The translations under genes were made by a program, and so were the position numbers. This document shows positions 1-12,800 of a stretch of DNA of 64,000 nt, piece by piece. Source of the DNA: Ovis canadensis (lineage: Eukaryota; Chordata; Mammalia; Artiodactyla; Bovidae); assembly GCF_042477335.2 (NCBI RefSeq), contig NC_091255.1, positions 22,112,501 through 22,176,500 on the forward strand, written 5' to 3'. Positions within the stretch are counted from its first letter, which is position 1. Every line of letters begins with the position of its first letter. A model generated the notes under the pieces. That model ran no database searches. It saw only the letters and a program-made list of their open reading frames with translations, and was not told where the DNA came from.

Positions 1-112
1 CTGCATTCTCAATACAGGGAGCCCAGGTTCGATCCCTAGTCAGGGACCTAGATCCTGCAGGCCTCAACTAAGACCTAACACCATCAAATAAATAAATACA
101 GGAAAAAAAAAA
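1..112 (+). repeat. tRNA-derived (CHR-type) SINE, truncated by window edge
   Basis: Contains the B-box-like GGTTCGATCCCTAGTCAGGG and ends in an A-rich tail with AAATAAATAAA. It is the 3' part of a common cetartiodactyl SINE. Confidence 0.75.
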
Positions 113-556
113 TTCGTTCAAATAATAAATTAGTGAACAAAATGTATGTTGTGATAGGAGTCCTAAGTTTTCTAGTAATAGAAGTTCATTCAGGTTAAAG
201 TATTATTGGAAAGATAGAGAAATGAGGGGGAAAAAGAAGCTTGAACAGTTGGGCCACCCTTGGGGTTGGGAACCTCGAAGGGCCAGATCTCATGGACCAG
301 ATTCTCTGGCTAGTGAATGACTGAGCTCCAACTACCCTCTGTCCTTGTGTATCTTACTCAATATTCAGGTTTCTGTAAGACCAGATTGGATTGCTTTAGC
401 TGCTGTAGAGGAGGAGGATAGAGTATTGTGATTCACAATCTCACCAAAGCATTAGGAGATGTGGGAGAGTCCGTTTTCCAAAGGATGGAGGGCTAAGGAG
501 AGAAGTGATGCCAGGCAGAGAAAATCAGTTGTTTATTAGAACTGTGTAGCCTTTAT

Positions 557-822
557 AGCAGAGAAGGCAATGGCAGCCCACTCCAGTACTCTTGCCTGGA
601 AAATCCCATGGACGGAGTAGCCTGGTAGGCTGCAGTCCATGGGGTGGCTAAGAGTCGGGCGACTGAGCGGCTTCACTTTCACGCATTGGAGAAGGAAATG
701 GCAACCCACTCCAGTGTTCTTGCCTGGAGAATCCCAGGGACGGGGGAGCCTGGTGGGCTGCCGTCTATGGGGTCACACAGAGTCGGACCCAACTGAAGCG
801 ACTTAGCAGCAGCAGCAGCAGC
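557..822 (+). repeat. BOV-A2 SINE with target-site duplication
   Basis: Two related Bov-A monomers (each with CCACTCCAGT...CTTGCCTGGA) followed by a GCGACTTAGCAGCAGCAG tail. A 9-bp direct repeat AGCCTTTAT lies at 548-556 and 820-828, marking the insertion. Confidence 0.92.
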
Positions 823-824
823 CT

Positions 825-1000
825 TTATCGAGGACTTACTATGGGCCAGGCACTATGGTATATTATTTATGTGGCTTTTGATGTTTAACCCTCAACAGCT
901 CTAGGAAGTAGGTATGATTGTAGCGTATCCATTTTACAGAGGAGGAAACGAGCTTATAGAGATGAATAATTTGCTTAGCCTTAACAAAACTAGGATGTGG
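825..1000 (-). repeat. MIR SINE, antisense
   Basis: Diverged match to the MIR complement: ACTATGGGCCAGGCACT, then CATTTTACAGAGGAGGAAAC. Old mammalian SINE. Confidence 0.75.
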
Positions 1001-1064
1001 TACAATTGAGTACATTGCATTGTTTTCTCTTTATCTTGTCCCTTTGAATTATTTCCTTATCCAG

Positions 1065-1219
1065 GTGCCACTTCTGTTTGTTCACAGGGAGCAGTCATCA
1101 GCTTTGGTGTGTATCTGTTGGTAGGTTCTGAAATCTCCTTGAAGCAACTCAGATTAAAGAAGATCAAAGCAACAGAGTCTTTGCCAACTGGGGAATGGAC
1201 CGATTGGGTTCCTTTAGCA
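1065..1219 (+). CDS. TADA2A: TADA2A exon with start codon (coding 1195-1219)
   Basis: The coding part encodes MDRLGSFS plus the first base of Asn9, followed by the donor GTAAGT at 1220. Upstream is 5' UTR. Two acceptors are possible: an AG at 1063-1064 after a CT-rich tract (exon from 1065) or the AG at 1086-1087 after TTTGTTCACAG (exon from 1088). The sequence alone does not decide between them. The start codon context is GGGAATGG. Confidence 0.85.
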
Positions 1220-3829
1220 GTAAGTACTGTGGGAACAAGTCCCAGGTTAATAGTCATAGTAAACTAAAGTGGAAGTTGATCAAAGAAGAAAAATAAGTAC
1301 TTTGAAGTTAAAATCATGTGAATCTGACCCTAAAAGAATGAGAATATCAAATCAAAAGAAAATCAACCAATACTACTGATTGGCCACTGAACACTTGACA
1401 AAAACATATCACCCTAGGTCTTATAAGAAAACTAAGCTCAAATGGACCATGCATAGTATGATTAACCCATAGTTCAACTGAAAAAAGCAGTTGGAATTTA
1501 GCTTTAGAACCAATAACATATTTCAGGTGCCTTGGTAAGAAATACTGTCAGTGGTGGAATAAAGGAAATGCTCCTGCCCTCTGTTTTTAGCAGAATTTGT
1601 ATTCTCCGAGTAAGCTACAGTGTAATAACAGTGCAGAGAATTATGGAGTATGTGTGAAATAAATCCAGGCAGCCATAACTGTGGAGGAAAAAAATTATTA
1701 CTTTTTCTCTGATTCCGAAGATATTTGGCAGAAATAGAAACCCACTGTTAGATGTTAGTAGCGTCCCAATGAGACGAATTGGAAAGGCGCATTTGGAGTG
1801 TAGACTGCTCAGCGATTTCTTAAGGGGAAATCTAATTTGCTCACTCATCACACTCCCTGTATAAATTTAGGACAGAACGGAGTTTTCAAGCACATCTAGT
1901 TTAAATCTTATTTTATATACAAAGAAAATCTAAATGAATTATCCCCATTCTGGGAGTGTAAACTGAAACCAGTCTACCTTTTAAAAATAATTTTTAAAAT
2001 TTAAAAATAAATTATAAACTAAACTTTAAAAATATGATTTGGAAATAATTTCAAACTCATAGGAAGGTTGGAAGGATAGTACAAAGAATCCCCATACACC
2101 TTTTGTAAACCTTTTACCTTATTTGCATATATTATCTCTATAAATATACACAGTTACTTACGTAAGTATGTATATATAAGTAGACATACTCCATTTTTTT
2201 TTCCCAGAATCATTTGAGGCTAAGGGACATTCGTCATGGCCTTTACCCTCAAGTAGTTTAGTGTTTATTTCCTAAGATTAGAGATATTGTTTTCTAACCT
2301 CAGTAGAGTTACCAACTTTTGTAAGATAACGTTGATAAAATATTTTTCTCTAACCCACCATCTGTATTCCAGTTTTGTCATCTGACTCAGTAAGGTCCTT
2401 TTTGTTGTTTTTTTCTTTCTTTCCCATACAGGATACAGTCAGAGGTCATGTTTTGGATTAAGTTTTAACTCCTTTAAACTGAAACATTTTCACAGCCTTT
2501 GTCTTTAGTGACTGACACTTTTGGGGAATCAGGCCTTTTCCTCCCTTTTTAAAAATAGAGGTGTCTGTTGTGGGTTTGTCTGGTCTTGCTCTGTCCCTCA
2601 TTAGTGATATTAATTTTGAAAACCCAGTCAAGGTGTGCATTTAAGTTCTTCACTGTATAATTTTTTTTCTCTTATGTATAATAAGCAACTCATAAGGAGA
2701 CACTTCTCAGACCATAAAATATTTTGTTCTTCATCAGAATTTCTCCCTAGTTAGCATCCATTGATGATTTTTGCATTTGCTATGATGGTTACAAAATGGG
2801 GTCCCTAGACCCCAGCACTCCAGCACTCTATCTATTTATTAGTTGGCATTTGCTATGATGGTTACAAAATGGGGTCCCTAGACCCCAGCACTCCAGCACT
2901 CTATCTATTTATTAGTTGGCATTTTATTGTAGTCAAGAGACTTGTTGTTTCACTTATTTATTTAAGTATGGACGTATCAATTGCTGTTTCAGTGATTTAT
3001 AATTCATTGTCATACTTAGTTATTTTGGTTCTCAGATTGTCCTAATTTGACTGCTGTGAGAGTCCCTTCAAGGTGTCTCTTGCAGCCTTGTGACTTGCCC
3101 CTACCCTTCATCATTTTGTTGAGCATCTCTTTACTTTTTGGTATGGCTACACGTTCCAGGTGCATCTTAGCTCCTATTACCCAGCTCTGAAATTAACCAC
3201 TTCTCTGAGGAGTCCTTGGTCCTTTTAGAGAGAAATGACATTAGAAACCAAGATCTGGTCATTGCTTATTGCTGCTAGAGTGTGTTGGCATCTTGGCTTT
3301 TTTGGTCCACAGAGCTCAGAAATATATGTGTGTGTATGCTATAAACATATATGCCAATATATATATTCACATATACATGTATATACCTATAGGTAACACT
3401 TCTTAAGAAATCATGAGTTCACATTGATACCTCCAGTTTATCTTCATAGATTTTTTTCCTTATTTTGTGTCCTTTCATCAGTGAAAACCCTGGCTCCCAA
3501 AACATCAGCACATTTGCTGTCTTTTAATACATCCAAAATTATTTCAGAATTGCTTTGTGAGTACCACTACATAAAGCAGAGCTACTTCAACAAATTCAGG
3601 ATTTGTTTACAATTCTCTGCATCACCCAGTGCTGAAGGTCTGTTGTTAAATATTCATAAATTACTTGGATTGGTTCTTTTTTTTCCCCTTTGTAGTGTGG
3701 TTACAGTATTCTTTTGAAATACTTTTGGGTTTATCTGTTCGTTCTGCTTTCAGTTTTTCCTTCCCATATTTACTGATTTAATTTTTTAATTTGTAGAACA
3801 TAAATATGTTTCCAAAAGTCAAAACTATG

Positions 3830-3870
<41 letters not shown>

Positions 3871-6800
3871 ACTCCTTACGTCTCTTTCACTCCATTTCAT
3901 TCCCTCATTCAGCCCTTCATAGGTTTCCAGCCTCACTGTTTTCTAGTTTACCTGTCCTTTATTTCTTTTCACAAAGACAAATAGGCATGTATATATATAT
4001 TTTTAATTGGAAGATAATTGCTTTACAATGTAGCGTTGGTTTCTGCCGTACATCAGCATGAATCAGCCATAGGGATACATATGTCCCCTCCCTCTTGAAC
4101 CTCCTCCCACCCCATCACACCCCTCTAGGTTGTCACAGAGCACCAGTTTGAGCTCGCTGTGTTGTATAGCAACTCCCATTAGCTATCTGTTTTACATATG
4201 GTAATGTATATATTTCAGTGCTACATCCTCAATTCATCCCACCCTCTCCTGCATCCATAAGTCTGTTGCCTGTCTGAGTCTCTATTCTTGCCCTGCAAAT
4301 AGGTTCATCGGTACCATTTTTCTAGATTCCATGTGTATGCATTACTATACAATATTTGTTTTTCCATTTCTGACTTACTTCACTGTTTGTAATAGGCTCT
4401 TAGTTTCATCTGCCTCACTAGAACTGACTCAAATTTGTTCCTTTTTATGGCTGAGTAATATTCCATTCTATATATATGTACCACAACTTGTTTATCCATT
4501 CATCTGTCCATGGACATATGGGTTGCTTCCATGTCCTGTCTGTTGTAAATAGTGCTTCAGTGAGCATTGAGGTTCATGAAATGAATATATTTTTGTTTTT
4601 CTTAATTTCTTACTGGAAAGATAACATACTATGTATCTTTGCACCTTTTTTTTTTTCTTCCCCATTTAATAGTATCTCCTGGAAATACTATATTACTTTA
4701 TTAGAGTTTTTTTTTTAATAGTTGCATACTACTCCATTATGTGGATATACCATAATTTGATCAACTTCTGTCCAGTACTTGGACATCAATATAGTTTTTT
4801 GCAGTTACAGTTAATATTCTAATGCATAACCTTGTATTGTTGGAGGTGTATATTCAGGTAAATTTTTAGAAGTGGAATTCCTGTGTCCAAAGATAAATGG
4901 ATATTTAGATACTGCTGAATTCCCTTATATAGGAGTTGTGCCATTTTGCATTTCCATAAGCAATATATGAAGATGCCTATTTCCCCACAGCTTGTTGAGA
5001 AACTGTATTATCAAGCTTTTGAATTTTTGCCTGTCTGATGGGTGAGAACTTTCTGTAGATTGCTCTTATTATGAGTGAAGTTGAATGTCTTTTCATGTTT
5101 AAGGTCCATATTCATCTTTCTTTTTCTTAATTATGTCTTCATGACTTTCACAATAGAATTTTTGGTTCTTTTTTTTCCCTCTCAGTTTTTTTTAAATTAA
5201 TTATTTTGGCTGAGCTGGGTCTTTGTTGCTTTTCTTAGGCTTTCTCTACCTGCAGCAAGTGGAGGCTACTCTTTGTTGTGGTGTGCAGACTTCTCATTGC
5301 CATGGTTCTTTCGTTGCAGAGCACAGGCTCTGGAAGTACATGGGTTTCCAGTAGTTGCAGCACGTGGGCCCAGTAGTTGTGGCACATGGAGTCTTACTGG
5401 CCTAGGGATCGAACCCTTGACCTCCGCATTGGCAGGCAGATTCTTACCAACTGTGCCACCTGGGAAGTTCCTTTCTCTCAGTTTTTAAAGGTTCTTTCTA
5501 TGTTAAGAATGTTAGCCCTTTGTCTATGATATGTTTGCAAATATTTTCTTCTAGTTTATTGTTTCTATATTATGTTTATTTCTATATTATGTTTATAGTT
5601 TCTATATTATGAATTTTTTTTTTTTGCCAAAAAGATTTTTGTTTATTTTGTCTATGTAGTCAAATGTATTACTCTTTTATTGCCTCTGGATTTTGAATGA
5701 TTGTTAAAAAAAGTCTTTCCCTCCTCCTAGGTTACAGAAAAGTTCTGGATCCTTTGTGAGGGATAGTTTGGCTATATGTATCAGAAACCTTCTGCATGCT
5801 CAACAGCTGTAGCTATAAGAAAATAGAAATCCTGAGGAACAAAATGTGAAGTGTTATGTATTAGGTTGGTGCAAACATAATTGCAGTTTTGGACCGTGAA
5901 TTTTAAATCATTATAGCTAGGCTCAAAGTTATCTTTATTAGTCAGAATAGGAAGCATTGCAATCAACATATTTTTGACAACAAGAAATAAGTTTATTTAT
6001 TCTTACAATATAAAAATCCATGTTTCGGGATTCAACAAACTCTTGGGAAGCACTTTCTGTCTCTTGCTGGTTATGAAAACATTTTTCCTGCAAAAAGTTG
6101 TCAAGATTCTTGAAGAAATGGTAGTCAGTTGGCAGGAGGTCAGGTGAATATGGCAGATGAGGCAAAATCTTGTAGCCCAATTCGTCCAACTTTTGAGGCC
6201 TTGGTTGTGCGATGTGCAGTCAGACATTGTCATGAAGAAAAATTGGGTCCTTTCTGTTGACCAATACCAGGCATTTTAGTTTCTGGTGCATTTCATCAGT
6301 AAACTGAGCATACTTCTCAGATGTAATGGTTTTGCTGAGATTCAGAAAGCTGTAGATCATCAGACTGGCAGCAGACCACCGGTGACCATGACCTTTTTTG
6401 GGTGGGAGTTTGGCTTTGGGAAGCGCTTTGGAGCTGCTTCTTGGTCCGGCCACTGAACTGGTTGTTGCTGGTTGTTGTATACAATCCACTTTTTGTTGCA
6501 TGTCATAGTCTAATCAAGAAATGGTTCGTTTTTGCTTAGAATAAGATAAGATGACACTTCAAAATGATGATTTTTTTTATTTCAGTCGGTTCATGAGGCA
6601 CATACTCACCAAGCTTTTTCACCTTTCCAATTTGCTTCCAATGCTGAGCGACCTTAGAGTGGTCGACGTGGAGTTCTTCAGCAACTTCTTGTGTAGTCGT
6701 CAGAGGATCAGCTTCAGTGATGGCTCTCAGTCGGCTGTCGACTTCCGATAGCCAGCCACTGTGCTCCTCATCTGCGAGCCTCTTGTTTTCCGTGCAGAAC

Positions 6801-9800
6801 TTCCTGAACCACCACTGCACTGTATGTTCATTAGCAGTTCCTGGGCCAAATGCGGTGTGGGCGTTGCGCATTGTCTCTGCTGCTCTACGAACCATTTTGA
6901 ACTTGAATAAAAAAATCACTTGAGTTTGCTTTTTTGTCTATTATTTCTATAGTCTAAAATAAATATAAAATAAATAGCAAGTGTTAAGTCATTAGCAAAA
7001 AAACATAAAGCAAAAAATATGCATTAAAATGTTGTATAACCACATTTATTTAAGAATCCAGTATCAAATGGCAGGTTCAGTAGTGCAAAACTGTAGCTAC
7101 TTTTGCACCAACCTAATGTACAGGAACATTGACTTCAGCATTTTTTATAATAGTGAAAAATTGGAAACAACATAAATGCCCAGCAATAGGGAACTGGTTA
7201 GACTAGTGGTTCTCAATCTTATGAGACTCAATGTTTGATTTTTGTGTTTTCAAAGCCTCTTTTACTATTTGGAAATGAAATGCCCATGATTTCAAAGAAA
7301 TAAAAATAATGCCCTAACTATACTGTAAAGGATAAATAAAAGAAGTAATATATAATAAAGTAATATAATTTATAACAAAATAATACCTATATCAATACAG
7401 AGAAGGCAATGGCACCCCACTCCAGTACTTTTGCCTGGAAAATACCATGGACGGAGGAGCCTGGTAGGCTGCAGTCCACGGGGTCGCTACAGTCGAACAC
7501 GGCTGAGCAACTTCACTTTCACTTTTCACTTTCCTGCACTGGAGAAGGAAATGGCAACCCACTCCAGTGTTCTTGCCTGGAGAATCCCAGGGACGGGGGA
7601 GCCTGGTGGGCTGCGGTCTGTGGGGTCGCACAGAGTCGGACACGACTGAAGCGACTTAGCAGCAGCAGCAGCAGCAGCAGTGTGTGTAGTCGTTACAGTG
7701 GAAGGCATAAGGCCTTAGTAGTCAGATGCTTGTATTCATATGTGGAGTCACTGTGCATACTACAACTGCAAATGCACAGTGATTCACGCGTGTTGCATTG
7801 GTGACTCAGAAATACCACAACTGAAGTCCTCGTAAAATTCTGAACAAAACAAGATAAAATCTCCTCTTGAAGTAATGCAGCTGCCTTCCTGGAAAATTCA
7901 GTACCTATTAGAACTATCAGAAACATTTTGTCTTATGTGTAATTAGGTTTCAGGTCATGTAATTATGAGCAAGTTTTCACCTACTTGAACATCTGGTGGG
8001 ACATTTGAAAGTTGTGCAGTAGACAGGCCAGTTCTGTGGTGTGTAGTAGTATCTTGAGTGCCGTAGGAGGTCTAGCATCCCTGGTCCCTGCCTGCTAAGT
8101 GCAGTAGTGCTCCCTAGTCATCATGGCAACAAGAAAGCATCTCCTCAGATTTACACAATGCTTTCCTAGGAGGCAGTTGAAAACCACTTGGTTAGGAAAT
8201 TGATATACTGGAATATTATTCATCCATTAAAAAAAATGAGGGAGTTCTGTGTGTACCGTCATGATAGATGTTGAGAATATATTGTCAAATGGAAAAAAAA
8301 TGGGCTTTATAAAACGTGTGGTATCTCACTTTCATTAAATATATACACGCACAAGGAAGAAGGGCTGGAAATCAGAATGTTATTAGAGGGTGACATTCTT
8401 TTATTGTCTAAAATTTTTTAAACTATAAGTTGGATTATTTTTTTTAAAACAATTATTGACACAAAAGTTTTAAAACTAGGTCAGTCATTGGTCAGTTTTT
8501 TTGTTGTTATCATTGAAGTTTGAGGACAAAAACATATCATTAAAAGGATGTGAGGGAGAAGGTAATTTGATAAAAATTGACATTTAATATAAAATTATTT
8601 TTGTTTTAAATGGGAGAAATGGGGTAGTTTCTGTTCCAGATATTTACTTTGAAGCTATGGCCAGAAAGAATACCTTTCTTTCCTGTCACCTTTCTACAGG
8701 TCTTCATTTAGAAACAAAAGAATAATAATCACCACTTAAAGGAGCCTTGAAGAGTGTTTCTTGGGTTTTCGTTCCATTACAGAATGTGAGAAATGTTTGC
8801 CCCAGGCCAAACAGATTAAATCCCTTCTCTACCTTCAAAGCCTGTGTTCTTAGATTCCTGTGGACCACAGAGAACAACTGCTATGTTGCCCTGACTTGAG
8901 AGTGGCAGTTTGGGACAACCAGGGACACACGTGTGCATTTTTATAACTTTAGAGAGTTTGGGTTGTACTCCTTGCCTTGGTATTTCAGAGGCAGTACTGT
9001 CATTGGAACTGGAGGAAGGTCTGCTCTGTTCTCTGCGTACTGTGGGAGAAAGGGAGGGAGTTGTTCTAGGTTTAACTCCCAACTCAGGTATAAATTAGTA
9101 CATCCCAAGGTGTATAATTGAAGAGTTTTTGCTCCCAACTTTTTATTATGAAAAATTTCAAACTTGTAAAGAATTTGAAACAACAGTACATTGATTATTT
9201 GTAGCCCATTACCCAGATAGAGCAGTTATTAACATTTTGTCAGATGGTCTTTATTTGTAACTGTATGTGTTAAGTAGGTATGTGACATTATTTTTCCATG
9301 GGAAAATAAATTGTGTGCATTCTGAGACTTCCAGTTAAAACTTGTGTTTGTTTCCCTGCAGGTGTCATATCTACTCAAATGCTTGAAATAGTAGGTACTG
9401 TAGGAAGGAACAAAGCCGCCCTGAAATAAAAAGGAACATCATTTTTGTGTTTTCCTATTTGGAATGAGCTCATCTTATCTCCATTAACTTTTCTGAAGTG
9501 ATACAATCATTTGCAGATTTCTGGTTTCTGGTGCTGAAGGTAGTCGTACGGTGTTTTAAAGCTGGTAATTTTTCTTTCTGTTCTAGATGATCCCTCTGAT
9601 AAACCGCCTTGCCGAGGCTGCTCCTCCTACCTCATGGAGCCTTATATCAAGTGTGCAGAATGTGGTCCACCTCCTTTTTTCCTCTGCTTACAGGTAACTC
9701 ATTAAGGGGAGGCCAGTATTCTTGCCTGGAGAATCCCATGGACGGAGGAGCCTGATGGGCTACAGTCCACGGGGTCGCAAAGAGTCGGACATGACTTCAC

Positions 9801-12800
9801 TTTCACTCTCATTTTGCCTAGTTTTATAGGCATAGTAAATTCAGTGATGATTGTCAGTTGCTCAGAAGGACCGTACCTTGTTAAATCTATTTTTTCTAGT
9901 CAGTCTTTAATTACACATTTTACCAGTGAAAAATTGGAGAACAGAGCAAGATGGATGAGATAGTCTGTTGAATATTCCACTTCCTCCTGTATCAACCTAA
10001 TGCTGTTTTTGCCAGTAGATTTCAAGTATTGGGACTACAGGAAATAGAATTGGAGGATTATTCCTTTTGATACCCCCGTGACACCTTTTTTTAATCTTAT
10101 TGAAGAGCGATGTTTGGGCAGGTGACAAAGGAACAAAGTGTTCCTGAAGTGTCGATGATGATAGTAATAGCAGTACTGATAAGTGCTTACTCCCTGCCAG
10201 GCTCTGTTTTGAGTACTTTGCATGAACTAACTTTTAAATCATCACTGCAGCCAGCCCTAGGAAGTTAAGTAATGATTCGTACTCCTATTTTACAGGGGAA
10301 ACTTGGACAAAGGTTAAATAATTACTTCAGGGTCACACAGCAAACACCATATTTTATCAGATCCAAAATGCTATTAATTAAAAGAAACATCCCAATTTCA
10401 GAGATATTTAAGTGTAAAGATGGCTGATGGAAGCTCTAATATACTTTTTATTATAAGATGAATCCACATTTCAGAGTTTTAAAATATGACAAGCTCTATC
10501 TTAGAATTGCTCAAATATACTAAGAGCAAGGATTCAATTTTAGACTGTCTGCTTCCTGGGCTTATGCTTTCCTACAAGGAGGAGTTGTCCTAGGAGTAAG
10601 TCTTTTTTCCCAGATTGTTGTTTTTTCTCTATGAGGGCCATTGAAAAGCTGTGATCATGAACCTAACCTTGAGTTGTGGCTGCAAACAAGAGAAAATGAA
10701 TTCTTAAAAACTCATTCAAGGGTAAAATACCCCCAAGTCATCTTCTGTCCTTTAAGAAAGCATTTCAAAATATATAACTTTTTGGTAACTTAATTTTCCT
10801 TTCTTTTTCAGTGTTTCACACGAGGATTTGAGTACAAGAAACATCAAAGTGATCATACTTACGAAATAATGGTAATGAAGTTGTAGGAATTGCCCTTCAT
10901 TTTCAGATTCTATACTGGATATTAGTCTTTCTTCATCTGCAAGTATCTCCCTTTTCTTTCCCTCAAGTCTGAATTAGGTAATCATTGTCCAATAAGCTTT
11001 TTAGGATTTTATGGATTTACTAAAGCATTCAAGTCTGAAAATCATTTTATATACTCAGATTTTTGGTTTAATTCAGAAAGAATTTAACAGAGAAGGCAAT
11101 GGCACCCCACTCCAGCACTCTTGCCTGGAATACCCCATGGACAGAGGAGCCTGGTGGGCTGCAGTGCATGGGGTCGCTAAGAGTCGGACACGACTGAGCG
11201 ACTTCACTTTCACTTTTCACTTTCATGCATTGGAGAAGGAAATGGCAACCCACTCCAGTGTTCTTGCCTGGAGAATCCCAGGGATGGGGGAGCCTGGTGG
11301 GCTGCTGTCTATGGGTTCACACACAGTTGGACATGACTGAGGTGACTTAGCAGCAGCAGAAGGGATTTAAAGAAAGTATTCTTTAAGATTTACTATGTAA
11401 GGATCAGAGGTTGCTGCTTTCTAGGTTCATTTATAAACATAGTAAATGTATTGTTGCTGTGTTTGGCTAATGGTATTTTTATGTGGTTCATGTGGGCAGT
11501 GGTGAGATTTATGTCTGGCACTCCATCTTCTTGGCCTTGGAGAAATTGGTTACCCTCGGAGAGTTAAGTTGTAAAATGAATATAAGGTGAATGATATAGT
11601 AATACATAAAATCACTTTGAAGAGATGGATTGACTCATAGGCCAGAGTAAGACTTGGCTATAATTTGATCGATTTTTTTCCACACCTGTAAAGAAGGAAT
11701 GAGAGACGGATGGATACTATTAGTAGTGTCCTTCCAGTATCTTGGAGAAGGAAATGTGAACCCATTCCAGTATTCCTGCCTGGAGAATCCCATGGACAGC
11801 TGGCAGGGTCGCATAGAGTCAGACACGACTGAAGTGACAGCATGCATTCCAATATCTAGCCAGAGGAGTGGGTACTTTACTAAGCCAAAGTAAATATCTG
11901 GTATGCTTGGCAGGCGTGTATACAGTACCTTTGTCTGTTATCAGAGCCTATCGCCTGGTTCACCAAGTAGTTTTCTTACATTTGGCCTCTGTTGGTTTTT
12001 CTTAAAGGAAGGAATGCTGGTTGGGCATCTTCTTGACAGTAGTTTCACGTCACGGATTAACCGATTGATACTTGTGTAGTTTTCTCTTGCTGCCATAATA
12101 ACTATCAAAAATGAGGCAGCTTAAGACAACAGGAATTTATCATCTCACAGTTCTGTTGGTCAGAAGACCAATTATGTTAATTGATTTGCTCCAGATTCCA
12201 TAAGGCCGAAATGGAAGTGTTGGTCTGACTGGATTTTTATCTGGAGACCCTTGGGGAGAATCCACTTTCACTTCCTTCCCATTCTCATTCAAGTTGTTGA
12301 CAGAATTCACTGCCTGGAGGTTGTAGGAGTGATGATACTGTTTCCTTCTTGATTGTTGGCCGGGACTTGCTCTCAGCCTCTAGAGGTTCCTGACCCCCTT
12401 TGTCCATATTCAAAGCCACCAACAGCAGGGAGGCCTTGAAGGTTATTGATGAAATACTTGGCCTCTCTGACCTCTCCTGGTTCATGACTCCTGTGCTGGA
12501 TCTCTCTGACTCTTCTCTCTCTCTTCAGGCCTGTGTGATTACAGTGGATTTACCTGCATAATCCCCCTATTTTACAGTCAGTTAATTAGTACCTGGTCAG
12601 CATAGTCCCTTCGCAGGAATATTTAGTTAGTGTTTGGCTAATCAGGGGACAAGACTCTTTGGGGAGTGGGGGGCATCTTTAGAATTCTGTCCACCATAGT
12701 GCCGTAGCATGTCTACTTCTGTTGTTGAGAAGTTTGAAAAGGGCAACTCAGCATCTCCAGGTCTTATTTGTGAAGCCTTGAGTGAATTTCTGGGCCTGTA

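Larger units (their letters stand above)
113..1064. other. Non-coding sequence 5' of the TADA2A start exon
   Basis: Presumably the intron before the start-codon exon. Bases 113-556 show no recognised element. A BOV-A2 SINE and a MIR fragment fill 557-1000. No CpG island or promoter is seen, so the gene's promoter is further left. Confidence 0.6.
5765..8450 (+). repeat. L1M fragment, sense, split twice
   Basis: Three colinear pieces (about 5765-5860, 7117-7203 and 8190-8450) resemble an old L1 3' end: GTGAAAAATTGGAAACAAC, then TGGAATATTATTCATCCATT. A mariner and an hAT-like element, itself carrying a BOV-A2, interrupt it. Confidence 0.65.
1220..9586 (+). other. TADA2A: TADA2A intron 1 (between coding exons 1 and 2)
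   Basis: About 8.4 kb. Bases 1220-1980 show nothing recognised. 1980-3900 is AT-rich and partly resembles an ancient L1 3' region, with a 73-bp tandem duplication at 2773 and a TA run at 3839. 3990-5760 is antisense L1 with a CHR SINE inside. 5765-8450 is a nested repeat stack. 8450-9586 has no recognised element except a diverged L1-like patch near 9130-9260. Confidence 0.8.
9694..10811 (+). other. TADA2A: TADA2A intron 2
   Basis: Holds a short Bov-A fragment next to the donor (9711-9811) and an antisense MIR (10160-10345). The remainder shows no recognised element. Confidence 0.85.

Noticed and set aside
7652..7680. CAG/AGC trinucleotide run as an expansion-prone locus
   Set aside because: It is the normal variable tail of BOV-A2; similar tails occur at 805, 11350, 60445 and 62845.
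7409..7804. 131-codon open frame rich in Ser at one end
   Set aside because: It is the translation of a BOV-A2 SINE and its CAG tail.
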